Source: Branchipolynoe longqiensis
Taxonomy: Eukaryota > Annelida > Polychaeta > Phyllodocida > Polynoidae
Assembly: GCA_030323885.1 (NCBI GenBank)
Contig: CM059198.1
Location: 15,538,462 to 15,602,461 of the forward strand
Reading direction: 5' to 3'
DNA length: 64,000 bases
Under the pieces are notes generated by a model that made no database searches, had not been told where the DNA came from, and saw only the letters and a list, made by a program, of their open reading frames with translations. The translations under genes were made by a program, and so were the position numbers. Below are positions 32,433-44,900 of this stretch, one piece after another (positions within the stretch are counted from its first letter, which is position 1; the number at the start of each line of letters is the position of its first letter).

Positions 32433-32880
32433 GCAGCTTGGCTGCAGAACGAATGCGCACTACCACTGAGTTTGCCGGTACGCGCAGTGCAAGACGTTTA
32501 CTTTATTCAAAATTAATAGAAATGGAGAACCCTAACCATATAAATTTAATATAATCCATTCATTGAATATGTTTTCTATATGTCTTCCAAGCGGTTTGTG
32601 CCTAGGTGGTGTGGTTTTAGAGATATTTAACCTTTTCTGTAAGAAGATTGCTCATGGCCATTGATAATGCACTGAGTTTGCTGGTACGCGCAGTGCAAAA
32701 CGTTTATTTTATTCAAAATTAATAGAAATGGAGAACCCTAACCTGATAAATTTAATATAATCTATTCGTTGAATATGTTTTCTATATGTCTTCCAAGCGG
32801 TTTGTGTCTAGGTGGTGTGGTTCTAGAGATATTTCACTTTTTCTGTATGAAGATTGCTGATAGCCATTGAGTTTGCAGTG
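32433..32880. repeat. Repeat family G, tandem pair of about 205 bp
   Basis: Two adjacent copies (about 32466-32670 and 32671-32875) begin TGAGTTTGC-GGTACGCGCAG and share ATATGTCTTCCAAGCGGTTT. Single copies lie at 50041-50130 and 60657-60900. It is non-coding. Confidence 0.8.
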
Positions 32881-32884
32881 TGAC

Positions 32885-33960
32885 AGTGTGTCATCCTGCA
32901 GCCAAACAGTGCGCGCACTGACCTAAATATCCATGCTGACGTCATATGAAATAGGTCTATTATCTGGGACTTATTTAGGGCTAAATATCTCCGTCGTCAC
33001 AATATGGCTATTGGTATCATTCAACCCTAATGACACTCATCAGCCTCTAAAATGGTATCAGCCACGGAATAATTACACAATTGAATAGGTTTTCTCTATT
33101 AAATAGAACTGAGCCTATGCATTTCCACATTTCTTTTGTCTGATGACGTCACTGACTTACTAAAGATGACCATCGGGAACAGAACAGATCAGTCCCAACC
33201 TACAGGGTTAGGGAGCTCAAACAGCCCATTCTAGGCACAATGTGGTCGGTACAATAGGAATATTTTGCTAAGATATCTCGAATATACATTTAGAGAAATA
33301 CTGGTAATATCAGGTGACCAAATCACTAAACAAAAAACAACAACCAAAAAGATTAAAAGAAATCTGATTCACTCTCTAAATGATTGCCAACAAATATGTT
33401 ATATCTTTATTTGTATGGACTTCCATTAGAAAGAATGAATATATAACATTATTAACAAATAAATGTGACTCGTGTCACATAATATCGGGTTTCACATTGA
33501 ACGGTCTACTATTGGGCAATCAGTAACAATGGAGATTTAGTTATTATATATAAACCAGTAATCCTGATACCAAAATGTCCGTATCTCAGTCACGAGAAGG
33601 GACACGGAGATGGACGTGGTATCACAATGGAACTTATTAGCCAATGGATATGAATATGCGCGTAACTCATTTGGTCCAAAATGGCATGACAAATACAAGC
33701 TGACTCATAATTAGCATGATCGAATATGATTAGTCACTATTAGGGCCATGCAGTCACAATGACCCTTCTCAGACGTTAGAAATGCCGGGGAAAAACACTC
33801 TGACAACTTAGTACGGTTCTTCTGTGGAATAGCATTTCAAGATAATTGATTATATAAGCATGCTTTTACATGCAAACCACTACAATATAAAGTATCATAA
33901 AAACAAAGCCCAAGGAAAGCGATAGTTTATACAATATGTGATTCCGCCTATTTCTTCCCT
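32885..33960. other. Intergenic, no gene recognised
   Basis: AT-rich, no conserved frame, no RNA gene, no identified element ends. Confidence 0.5.
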
Positions 33961-33965
33961 ACCAG

Positions 33966-34900
33966 AGGCCAAATGTATGAAGCAGGGTTAGCACTCCAAA
34001 CCCATGGTTAGCGGAGATTTCCGGGTTAGCGGTGAAAAGTGGGTATGTATGTCGCCAGGTTAGTGAAACTCCACGAGTTTAACGTCGCCTATGCTAACAC
34101 CAAGCGATATCAAGTTTACCGTCGGTGTTAAGTACCGATTAGACCCAAATCTATTCAATGCTATCATATTTTACAGAATTACATACTCAAAAAGTGATTT
34201 TGTATCAAATTAACCTCAAAATCGATCCGATATTAACGCCGCCGCTACATCAGTGGCGATATTAATATTGTCGAATCGACGAATGCAAACAAAAGAAATC
34301 GCCATCGCTGAATCGTCAGCTATATATTAGGCCCAAATCTATTCAATGCTATCATATTTAACAGGATATGATACTCAAGAAGTGAAATTTGGTCAAATTA
34401 ACCACAAAATCGAAGTGATATTAATGCCGTCGCCGAATTCCGGTCAAATGAAACCAATAATCGAAGCGATATTAATGCTGTCGCTGCCGCATCGGCGGCG
34501 ACATTGTCAAATAGCGGTGCTCGCCGGGAACAGGCTCAGCAATAACAAGGGTTGCTGGTGCCCGGTGGTGTTAGGTACAGATTAGGCCCAAATCTATTCA
34601 ATGCTATCATATTTAACAGAATAACATCCTCAAAAAGTGAAATTTGGTCAAATTAAACCAAAACTCGAAGCGATATTAATGCCGCCACCAAATCGGCGGA
34701 CATATTGTGAAATAGCGGTGCTCGCCGGCAACAGGCTCATAGGGATTTCCCAAATCTATAAAGAATGCATCAGTTGGCTAACTCCACCACGCTTTGGCCA
34801 CATACATTTCCCGTGACACATATTCCAACACCGACGTTAGCTAACCCGACGGCCACCCTTAACACCAGAGCCGATAAAAAGTTGTTCATACATTTGGCCC
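33966..34900. mobile_element. Harbinger-related non-autonomous element
   Basis: 935 bp with inverted ends GGCCAAATGTATGAA (exact over 15 bases just inside the tips). CAG precedes the left tip and CTG follows the right one. The left subterminal sequence (GATTTCCGGGTTAGCGGTGAA) matches the corresponding part of the 6-kb Harbinger (GATTTCCGGGATAGCGGCGAA). Inside are three imperfect copies of a unit starting CCCAAATCTATTCAATGCTA (34147, 34331, 34588). No ORF. It may be mobilised by proteins of the 15.8-21.8 kb type. Confidence 0.75.
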
Positions 34901-34904
34901 CTGA

Positions 34905-35124
34905 TGTCACAAATCGTGTATATTTCAGATTGTTCCAGTGACATTGGAAGTCTACTTTGCTATACAGAATACACTCTCGATTAACAGCAAATCCTACTCC
35001 ACATGGAGGGTGGAGTTCCCAATATATATATATATTTTTTCTAACACAAAAAAACCTCCCATGTATTTAATGCTACAAATGAATTTTTCTCGAGGGTGAA
35101 TGGCCATGCCTATTCCCCGATAGC
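34905..35124. other. Intergenic, no gene recognised
   Basis: No feature seen between the Harbinger-related element and the next MITE. Confidence 0.4.
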
Positions 35125-35370
35125 TTAAAGTTGCATCGTCCGATAAAAGCAAACAATTTTCAAGGCTAAAACTCTTATCGAGATTTGAACCTACAACGCC
35201 TAGTGGATCAGTTTTGAGAAATACGCCAAAATTAATTTAGCGTATTTACATTTCAATATCTCCTACTCTCCTATTCGTCAAACTAAATAACGTGGATTAT
35301 AACGATGAACACACTATATGTATCGCAGAAAATGACAGAAATTCGAAACCACCGGACTATGCAACTTTAA
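35125..35370. mobile_element. MITE family E, short copy
   Basis: Ends TTAAAGTTGCATCGTCCGAT and the inverse of TTAAAGTTGCATAGTCCGGT. 246 bp, with internal deletions relative to the 24.3 kb copy. Confidence 0.75.
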
Positions 35371-35690
35371 CTATTACCTCTTGTATAGGATTCCTCATAC
35401 AGTCAACCTACACACGCTTACCTGTGTATGTGGCAGTGTAAATAAAATGTATTCGACCATGTTCAGAGGAAATTCTAAAATTGTAATCACAAAATAAAAA
35501 GGCACATATTATAAAAGATTTAGTGTGGACAAATTATGACGCTGAGAAATTGCCCACACGTGCACACACTGCGACAATGTAGCTATGCCCCTGACCGTAT
35601 CTACTGTTCTGATGATACAATTAATAAAATGCAAGCAGAACAAGAAATAACTGACGCCCTTTTCAAGGTAACACTATGACGTAATGCAAT

Positions 35691-35696
35691 TTTATT
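35691..35696 (-). promoter_or_regulatory. Polyadenylation signal of the TMEM272-like gene
   Basis: AATAAA on the minus strand about 70 bases past the stop codon at 35767. The position fits a short 3' UTR. Confidence 0.5.
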
Positions 35697-35766
35697 TGAC
35701 TTAGCTCACATTCCTTTCTTTTAGGTATTTAATGCTGTTGATATTTCTGATTACTTCCGTGCGGAT

Positions 35767-35972
35767 CTAAAATTTACCAATGGATTCTTTTACCTCAACA
35801 CAAAGGCTGATGCAGAAGATGATGTGAATCCCGAAGGCGAGAGGGTAAAAGTACGGGTCGCAGTACCATCCCGATGTCATGTAAGAGGTCCGGTATTTCT
35901 CGTAGATGTGGAAGATCCAGTAGCTACCTGAGGATGAGGTGCAAGTTCGACAAAAGTAGAGCCATATGTTCC
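35767..35972 (-). CDS. TMEM272-like exon 5
   Basis: Acceptor ATGGTTTCAG. Begins GNIWLYFC, continues with YMTSGWYCDPYFYPLAFG and the fourth helix, and stops at TAG 35767. Confidence 0.8.
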
Positions 35973-38900
35973 CTGAAACCATTTATTGAATTAAACTTTA
36001 TTTTACCATCCAATATGAGAGGGTAGATTTGACCCCCCCCCCCCCACCCCCGGTCCTCGCCACCCTCCACCCCCGCCAGGTGATCGTCTAGATAAAAACA
36101 TTCACTCCCGCCCACAGTAGGAGTAGATGACACTATGTCTAAATCCAAGCAAAAACTGCCTTGCTATGAATCAATTATAAATAGGTGTAGCTCCTGGTTC
36201 CAACATCCAGGGTTTATCTACATTGAAGTAGAGTTGATCAATTAGGAGAGAATGCCAAAAAAAGAAAAGATGGCGGCCACTGAATGCTTTTGATTATTAA
36301 TCTGCACGATTTCATAAATTCGTCACTCCAAAAGTACATAATTATTTGACCAATATATTTAGCATACTTCATTACAAATTCGGGTGGCTATATCCATATA
36401 TAACCCAGCTTCCTGACACTCTTTCTACAAGGTTGTTAGGCAGCCCTGTCACAGGGCTACTATATAAAGGATTCACCCCGTACATCCAGTACAGGGGTGA
36501 AAACCATCATCATCATGCTGTCGGTCGCGATGCGACAAAGACTGCTTTCATTACTTGACTGCCGCTCTCCATTTAGCTCTCTGCTGTGAGAGTTCCGTCC
36601 ATGAGTCGGTCTTAATGTCTCTCAGCTTCAGGTTTCTCTTGATGGTGTGTTGTGTTGCGTTGTGTTCCTCCTAGCTGATTTTCCGCTGTCGACAGAAGAT
36701 GAGCTCGAGCAGCGTGGTCCTTGGTAACCCGGGCGACAACCGAGCTGGTATCGTGTTTTGTGCGGTTGTACATTTCATGAAAGCTGCCTGCAAAAGTGTT
36801 AGTGCTGCTGGCTTTTGCAAGTTACCAGCGGCACTCTCTCGGGGAGCAAATAGAGGTTTCACACCGGCAAGAACATGTCAAGACAGGCGCAAAACTATTT
36901 GTCCCTGCAGTGGCTGGTCGGGAGATGTTGGGAGTTCCATACATCAACCGCCCTTAATGCTGCCACAGTGACATGGTTTTCTGTTCAGGGTTTGCTCCCT
37001 TAGCCTTCGGTTCTGTCAAGGACCTGTACCACAAGGCAGTGGTTTAGAACTCTGCAAGGCAGGGGCGTCTAACTCCCTGAGGCATTGCTATACCTGCATA
37101 CCTCATGTGAAAACCAACATATTAGAAAAACGGGCGAAAAGTTTTCACATGGTGGGGAAATGAATTTAGCTGGTAAATTCTTAATTTGAGAAGCTAAATA
37201 TATTCTTCACATAATCTTCATATTTACCCACTACACATGTAGTTTAAGGAATTAAACAAATAAAACTGACAGCGTTTTATCGCCGCCATCTTGTCTTTTT
37301 GCATTCTCTCCCATTTCACCAACTCTGTGGCGATATGGGTAGCCATTTGGGGTAGCCATTTGATGCTGGAGACAGAGTTTCTACTTCCTGTTGCATACTA
37401 AAGCAGTTTTCACCAGCTTTTTAGATAGGGTGTTTGTTCACCCCTGTACTGCAAGTGCGGGGTGAATCTTTTATCTAAGGGCTACGGGAGTAACTAGTGA
37501 TCTTTCTGTCTATACACCCAAGTCAATCTCGACAAACTAACAGTTGCTAACTAACAAATGTCTCTAAACAATTTAACAGCTTAACAAATAACAGAAAATA
37601 AACCACAACTTATACAACTAAATAGCATGCATACATATATTATGGGATTTAGTTATTTATAAAGCTAATAAAGCTGATAGATAGTACAGGGTGTTATACA
37701 GTATTGACAACAGTTTATGACAATTGAAGTGTTAACCATATCAAACCAGCCAATTATATACATGAAAGATGACCCATAACGTTGCATAATACCAAAGACC
37801 CTATAATACTAAGACGGCTCACTCAACCTGTACTGTGTAATCAAAATGATCAAACCCACCACTTGGTGCACTGGCTGTTCTCTTGGTTAAACAGTTGCTA
37901 TATTATATGTATAAATGTATATATGAATGTGAAAGATGTGTGATGATGGCGATGATGATGATGCTGCTGATGATGATGTGTATTTGTTCATAGCAATTTC
38001 ATATTGATGTGTATTCATACCTACCTATCTCATGTATAATATAATTGTATGTGTTTACATGTGAAACACCAACCAGCAGCCGGGCTGATCAAACCCACCA
38101 CAAGGTGGCACTGCAAAATTTACATTACCATGGGAGAGATAGGGAGTGACCCGTCTTAGTATGATAGGGTCTTTGATAGCACAGAGGTTTTGGGTTTCTG
38201 CCATATTTATTTAAAATAAATATACTAAGTTGGTCACCATAATCTACTTTACTTTAAGTTTGAAGTAACTTTGACTTTAAATGGGTAACTTCGGATATAG
38301 GTTCGTATGATTTGGATCAGTGAGAGGTTTGATTAAATTGTCTTAATATTCCTTATATGCATAAATTTATGCTTAATAGCAAAATCAATCATCTAAATTT
38401 ACTCCCCCATATCCAACTTAGATATTAGTGCACTTATTGAGCATTTACTGCTAACCACACTCTATCTAACAGAATAAACAAACCATTCTACTAACACTCA
38501 CTCCATTTCAAAATGTTAACTCCAACAACATGATAGTTTTGCAATTCACAACATAGTAGGCATACAAACCTATGAAGGAAAACTATGCACCTAACCACTC
38601 CGTAATGTAAAGGTCTAATCAATACACATGTATGTATCAAGTGTGTAGGAATACAACATATAACTGCTATTTTTGTATGTGAATTGTCAAACTATACCAT
38701 ATGTAAGTCTTTGAATGTTTGATATTGTTATTTCAGCTGATTTGGGCTAGCTGCATATATTGTAAATAACTGTATTGTCACATGGCTGGAAGACCAGTGC
38801 CACGGCGCTGAAAAAAGACTTTATTCAATGAATAAACTATATTTACAACAACAACAACAAAAAATAGAAGGGAATATTAAGTCAATTTAATAGAACCTGT

Positions 38901-41900
38901 GTAATAAGTGCACCGGTATCTTAGTTGGATATGTGGGACCAAATCTAGATAGTGCTTTGACTGAAAACATTTGATGGTTTCAACGGACTATCCAACTTTA
39001 GGGAGATGTGGATAAAGTACGCCATGTTTATTTTCCTCATTTCAACACCCACCTACCCCCATGTTATACTTCACTCTAATGCACATATGTTGTAGGCCTA
39101 TACTAGACATTCACTCCAATGACAACCATAGTACTATCTTCTAGACCCTTAACCCAAGTCTCTTGCCATGATGTAATTTGTGAAACTCCACTAATGATTT
39201 ATTAGTACCCAAGTTCGCCACTGCGTGGTGGGCTTACCCATAACGATCCAGAAGAGGAGGAATATGTTGATGATGGCCACAACACTAATGGCTCCTGAGA
39301 AGTCGTTGTGGTAGTACATGTACCAACCGAGCTATATAATGCAGGACAATTACAAGCGTGTTATGGATTAGACAAAATACTGACCTCTACCCAGAGTAGC
39401 ATGAATAACGACCATGTCCAAACCTGAGCAAAAACTGATTTGATAGGAATCACCCGTAAAAAGCTGTAGAGGTGCTGGCTCTATAGTGTGCACTGTTTAT
39501 CTATATTGGCATAAAGTTGATGAACTGGGAGAGACGGCAAAAGTCTCAAAACAAAAAATAACAAACAAGGCGGCGACTGGGTGTTTCAATTCGACTTCTA
39601 AAGTGTATTAATCAACATGATTTAATAAATTCTTCACTCAAAACATAATGGACTATGAAATAGGCCTATAAGCAATTTGAACAATATACTTAACAGCTTA
39701 AATTGCGAATTCATTTGATTATGTCCAAAAACCAGGCATCTGACACATTTCTACAGTGTTGCTTAGCAGCCCTGTCACAGGGCTGTGGCAGTAAGTCATA
39801 GGGGCGCCATGGATTAATCAACTCGGGTCACCCGAGCCACTTTTTGGCGCATGCGCACATCCTACAGACTCACGTTGAATAAATGAATATGCTCGGGGTG
39901 GACAAAATGGTGGCTTAATCTAAAACTTAATTCTTTTTTCAATACCCGATATAAGTACAGCAAAATAGGATTTAAAGTATGTTATGATTGTAGAAGCTGA
40001 CAATTTGGGTTATTAAAAACAACAACATTAAAACAACACGTAGGACTTTTACTGGTAGCTGTTACCCTTCAGGTACCAGCACAGATGTGACGTCATCGCT
40101 CCTAGCAAACCCCAGCCAATAGGTGGGTTACTGGGGTCGGGTTTTGCACACGGCACGTGTATTTCTCGACTCCACTCGCGGTGTTTGATTTGAAATTCTG
40201 ACGACTCAGATGACCCAAGTAGCCCGGGTCCTGTTAATCGATTACGGCCTATGGGTATTCCGTATTCCGCTGGTCCTCCAGGAAGGACTGAAGCTGCAAG
40301 ACATCATGCCGGATCACAGCTTCTGGAAATTTGGGTTGGTGTCCCTCCTACCCCTATCCTTCACTATAGACCCCGTACCTTAAACTCTGTTTGCATCTGC
40401 CTTCTGATGATGAGACTTGATCAGATTTTGTCATACATTTGTTTCTATTATAAATTATAGTTGTCCCAGCAAATATTTTATATTAGTTAAAGTTACATAG
40501 TCCGATGCTTTTGAGTTTCTGTCATTTTTCTGAGGTACATATATTAAACTGATTGTTATTATCTACCTTACTTTAGTTTGAAGTAACTTTTAATTTAAAT
40601 GGCTAACTTTTGAGATACTTGAAGTATAAACATGTCAAATTAGTTTTGACAAGCACACCAAAACTCTGATACCATAGGCTTCTGCAGTAACAGGTTCTAT
40701 TAAACTGACTCAGTATTCTCTGCTATGTGGCAAAACATGCTCAATATGGGCATTAGTATCTAAGTTAAATAAGTATAATCAAATCTAAATAATTGTTTTT
40801 GTTTTGAACATTTAATGCTTCATCGGACTTAAAATAGGTATGCGTGTTCACATGCAGCTTCCCCCGCCACCAATTACTGAGTGCTAACTCTGGTCACCCA
40901 CATCCTGTCCTAATTAGTGACCATGGTAACCCCCAACACACTCTGAAATCTCAGATCAGAGTGAGGGATCTGACATGGTGCAACAACACTGTTCAGAGCC
41001 ATTTTCTTCTTGGATATGACCAGGTACCAAGCACAAGTGGATCTTGTACCCTGATTGCCAAAGGCATTTTTTTCTTTTTGGTACATTAGTTGTTTAAGCA
41101 GGGAACATTTCAGTCGCAGGCGATTGGTCTTCCTCATTCCACTGCTCCTTGACCTATCCTAATAATGCCGAGTGCCTGGCTAGGAAGCGACAAGTATCAA
41201 TTTTTAAGTCATTGGTTTGACTCGACCAGGATTCGAACCCACGACCCCACGATCTACCACACGGGAGATGGACGCTCTAACTCATTTGGCCATCCCGTCT
41301 GGTTATTCATTCATTCATTTTCAGAATTACCTTTTTTTATGATTAGGTTGCCATGAAAAATAGTCACTGTAGACAACACAATTAGCTTGGCGAGCTCTTG
41401 ATGCACTCTAATGTGAGAAAGAGTGCATGGGCCTCCACCATGAAAACTGAGATTTGATCGGGAGTGTGAGTGCCTAGCTTATAACCATGGAGGACTGCAG
41501 CAACAACCATCACCCAACCCAGCCATGGTCCTTGGGTCGATTAGCTGAGTTGGTGGGTGGCGGTGGATTCTACAGGGCTGTCTTATTTAATTCCGTTAGC
41601 ACTGTTTAAAACAGCAGAAATTGGTAAATGATCAGATTAATGTCCGATGAAAGCATAGCATTTAAAAAACTAAAACACGTATCTAGATTCGATCCTCCAT
41701 ATCCAACTTAGATACTAGTGCACTTAATAAGCATTAGCTGAATAGAAGAAAATACTAAGTCAATTTACTGCTGAAGCTCAGAATTTCAATGTGCATAATT
41801 TCAATGAGCATGCCAAAATTGAGTCGACATGTTTTCACTTCAAATAACTCAAAAGCTAACCGTATATGATACAATTACTTCAAACTAGAGTAAGGTCGAC

Positions 41901-44900
41901 TATAACAATCAACCTAATATATTTATCTAAAATGAAATAGCAGAAACTAAAAAACCATCGGACGATGCAACTGTAAGGACCTTAATTAACTAGTTAGTGC
42001 CTCTATAGTATTATATCAATTAAGTTATTATATTATATATTTTTTGTCAAAGCAACATCTTAGATCATATTATGACAGTGCGACTTTATAGTGCTGCCAC
42101 AATGCGATACCATGCCTCTAGCACCATGACCCCAATATCCCATTCAGTCACATTATCCTAACTGAATCAATCAGTCCTTGGCCTACTGTAGTATCAAGAC
42201 AGGTGCTTTGATTTACCAAATGTTATGATTTCATCAGATTATCCAACTTAAAATTTGTTTGTTGGGGACTTGTGTCCTAGCAGCATCTAAGGACACATCA
42301 AGACGGGTACAAACTTGTAACACTGCTTACTCTTGGCGACTATATAGTGCTCCCTCACTGGGAAATCGGGCCGCCAGCATCATGACCTGATATCCCACTC
42401 AGACCCATTATCCTGGTACTGAGCTAACCAGTCATTCCTTCATCCTAGAAATGCCGAACACCAGGCTAGGTAGCAGCAAGCATAAACTTTGTAAGTCATT
42501 GTTTTGAGTCGGCCGGGGTTCAACCCCATGACCTCCCACACTAGAAGCCAGCCAGAGCTCTTAGCGAATCGGCCACCACGTCCCGTCTAACTTCAAGCAA
42601 TTCAATACAATATTATGGAAATGACTGCAAGTCTATGTGGTTGGCAGAGGAACCAAATTCAGATTAAGTAAACATGTGTGTATTGATGTACCAAAGTGAT
42701 AAACTTGAGAAGAGTAAAACCTCCGGCCACAAGCAAGTAGACTGGAATGTTGGGCTCACGTGAGCAGTAATCGTAGTAAAATGTACCTAGAAAGAAGAGA
42801 AAAGGCAACATGCACACAGCAAACATCAACTTAGCGGCGCGGTACCTGTACACACAAGCCAGATTCATGGACTGCAGGAGAAATTACACATGGCTTAGGA
42901 CACTTAGATAATATAAGTCCCTAATAGATCTCCTTCTCCCAGGACAAATTACAATTAACTCACGCTACATTGGTAAACTTACCCCCCAAAATCACATTAG
43001 TATTAAATAAAGTGTAGCAGCTATTAATTTGCCTCATGACAATTTAGGTATACCATTTACTGATTTTAAATTGTCTATTGACAAATACATCGTATCTAAC
43101 TAGCATGATGACTGGAACAATGTGGGTACGGACAACTGAGCTTCATTCTGTAAAACCAGTCTTGGTAGATTAAGCAATCCTCTTGTAGAAAGGATGTCAA
43201 GAAATGATGAAGTTGTCCTTTGTCGTTCCCATATAGAGGGGGTGTAATGATGTAATGAGACAACTTCAGGTGGCCATATTGGATTACATACGAAAGGCTT
43301 GCAACTGTTTACATTGTGTTTATTTACCAATTTGTTGGTTTATTTGTCACTGTTTTGAGCAGTTTGGCCTCAGAAGTTCTGGGAAAAGGTTTTTTTTAAT
43401 GGAGGGAAATCTTAAAAAAATTATGTAGCCTCACATCATTGCTAAAGTGCCGTATGTTTACACATTGGCGCATAATTTCAAATTGTGGTTAATTCGGCGG
43501 GAAAGCCAGTGCTGACCCCTGGATTCTACCCCTCACACTTAGAGGGACGCCTCTGTCCCGTCACTCGGGCACTCGGCCTGCTCCCTCCAACATGTAACGG
43601 TGCTTACCAAGAATGCGGAGGATACGAATTCTGTGTTAGATTGGTTCTTACAAGTTCATCAAACGAGGAATTTGTAACAGAATAATGATGACCAACTGTA
43701 CGAGCTACCAAGTAAGTTGTCGCCCGTATTTCATCAACTGGGCGTCGACTAGCTGTATTATCGCCCCATGTGCGATGCCAGCTCCCGACTGGTAACATTG
43801 TTGCTCCACCCTGTAACGTTTGCTCGAACACCTTCAATCCAACAGGATTCGAACCCACGTTGTCAGGCCGATCACAAAAATGTAACTCCACCACTACAGG
43901 AGGACTGTACAAGCTTTAAAACCTGCATCCTCCCTTAAAAGTGTTGGGGCGACAACAAACAGAGACAGTGTGTCACAACATGTGTGTTGGCTTCCGACTG
44001 TCCTGCACGCACCAAAATGATGCTGCCCGACCCGGTAGTGACACTGCAGTGCGGAGGTACACATACTGAGTTTTAGCATCATTATCATGTTAAAACCCAA
44101 GAATACAGGAGGATGTGAATTCTTGTGTAAATTTGGCCCTTAGAAATTCATCAAATGAAGAATGTGTAACAGAATTACTGGCGCTAAACCATTGACTTGT
44201 CCGGTACGCTAGATTTGACAGTCGCCATTGTTGGGTTGTTGTCGGACCTACTGGCTCGATGATCGCTATTGGATTAGCGTCATTATCTGTTAAAACCCAA
44301 GAATGCTGGAGGATACGAATTCTTGTGTAGATTTGGCTCTTGCTGGTTCATCAAATGAGGAATTTGTAACAGAATTATTGGCGTTAAACTGTTGAACTGT
44401 CCGGTACGCCAGATTTGACAGTCGCCATTTGTGTTGTTGTCGGACCTACCGGCTCGATTATCGCTATTGTAGTAGCGTCATTATCGTGTTGAAACCCAAG
44501 AATGCTGGAGGATACAAACTTCTGGAAGATTTGGTTCTTACAAGTTCATCAAACGAATAATTTGTGTGTTAGTGGCGTTTAAACGAGTATATTTGATGAA
44601 TTACATATGCGTGGTTGTACGACGGTGTTGACCGCCATATCACGTTTAAACCACCGGCTCTCCTCTGATCATAACTGGATGGGTCCCACCCAGGTTTATG
44701 AATTAGACTTGTGTGGCTTGCGGCGTTGTTGACCGCCATATCACGTTTAAACCACCGCCTCTCGTCTGATCATACTTGGATGGGTACCACCTGGGAAGAT
44801 ATTAACAGAATTAGTGGCGTTGGGCCATCGAATTCCCCGGGACGCTAGATTTGACAGTCGCCATTGTTAGTGTTGTCGGACCTCACCGGCTCCATTGTCG

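Noticed and set aside
36699..36971. 90-codon plus-strand frame
   Set aside because: It lies antisense to the truncated LINE inside the MITE and has no recognised domain.
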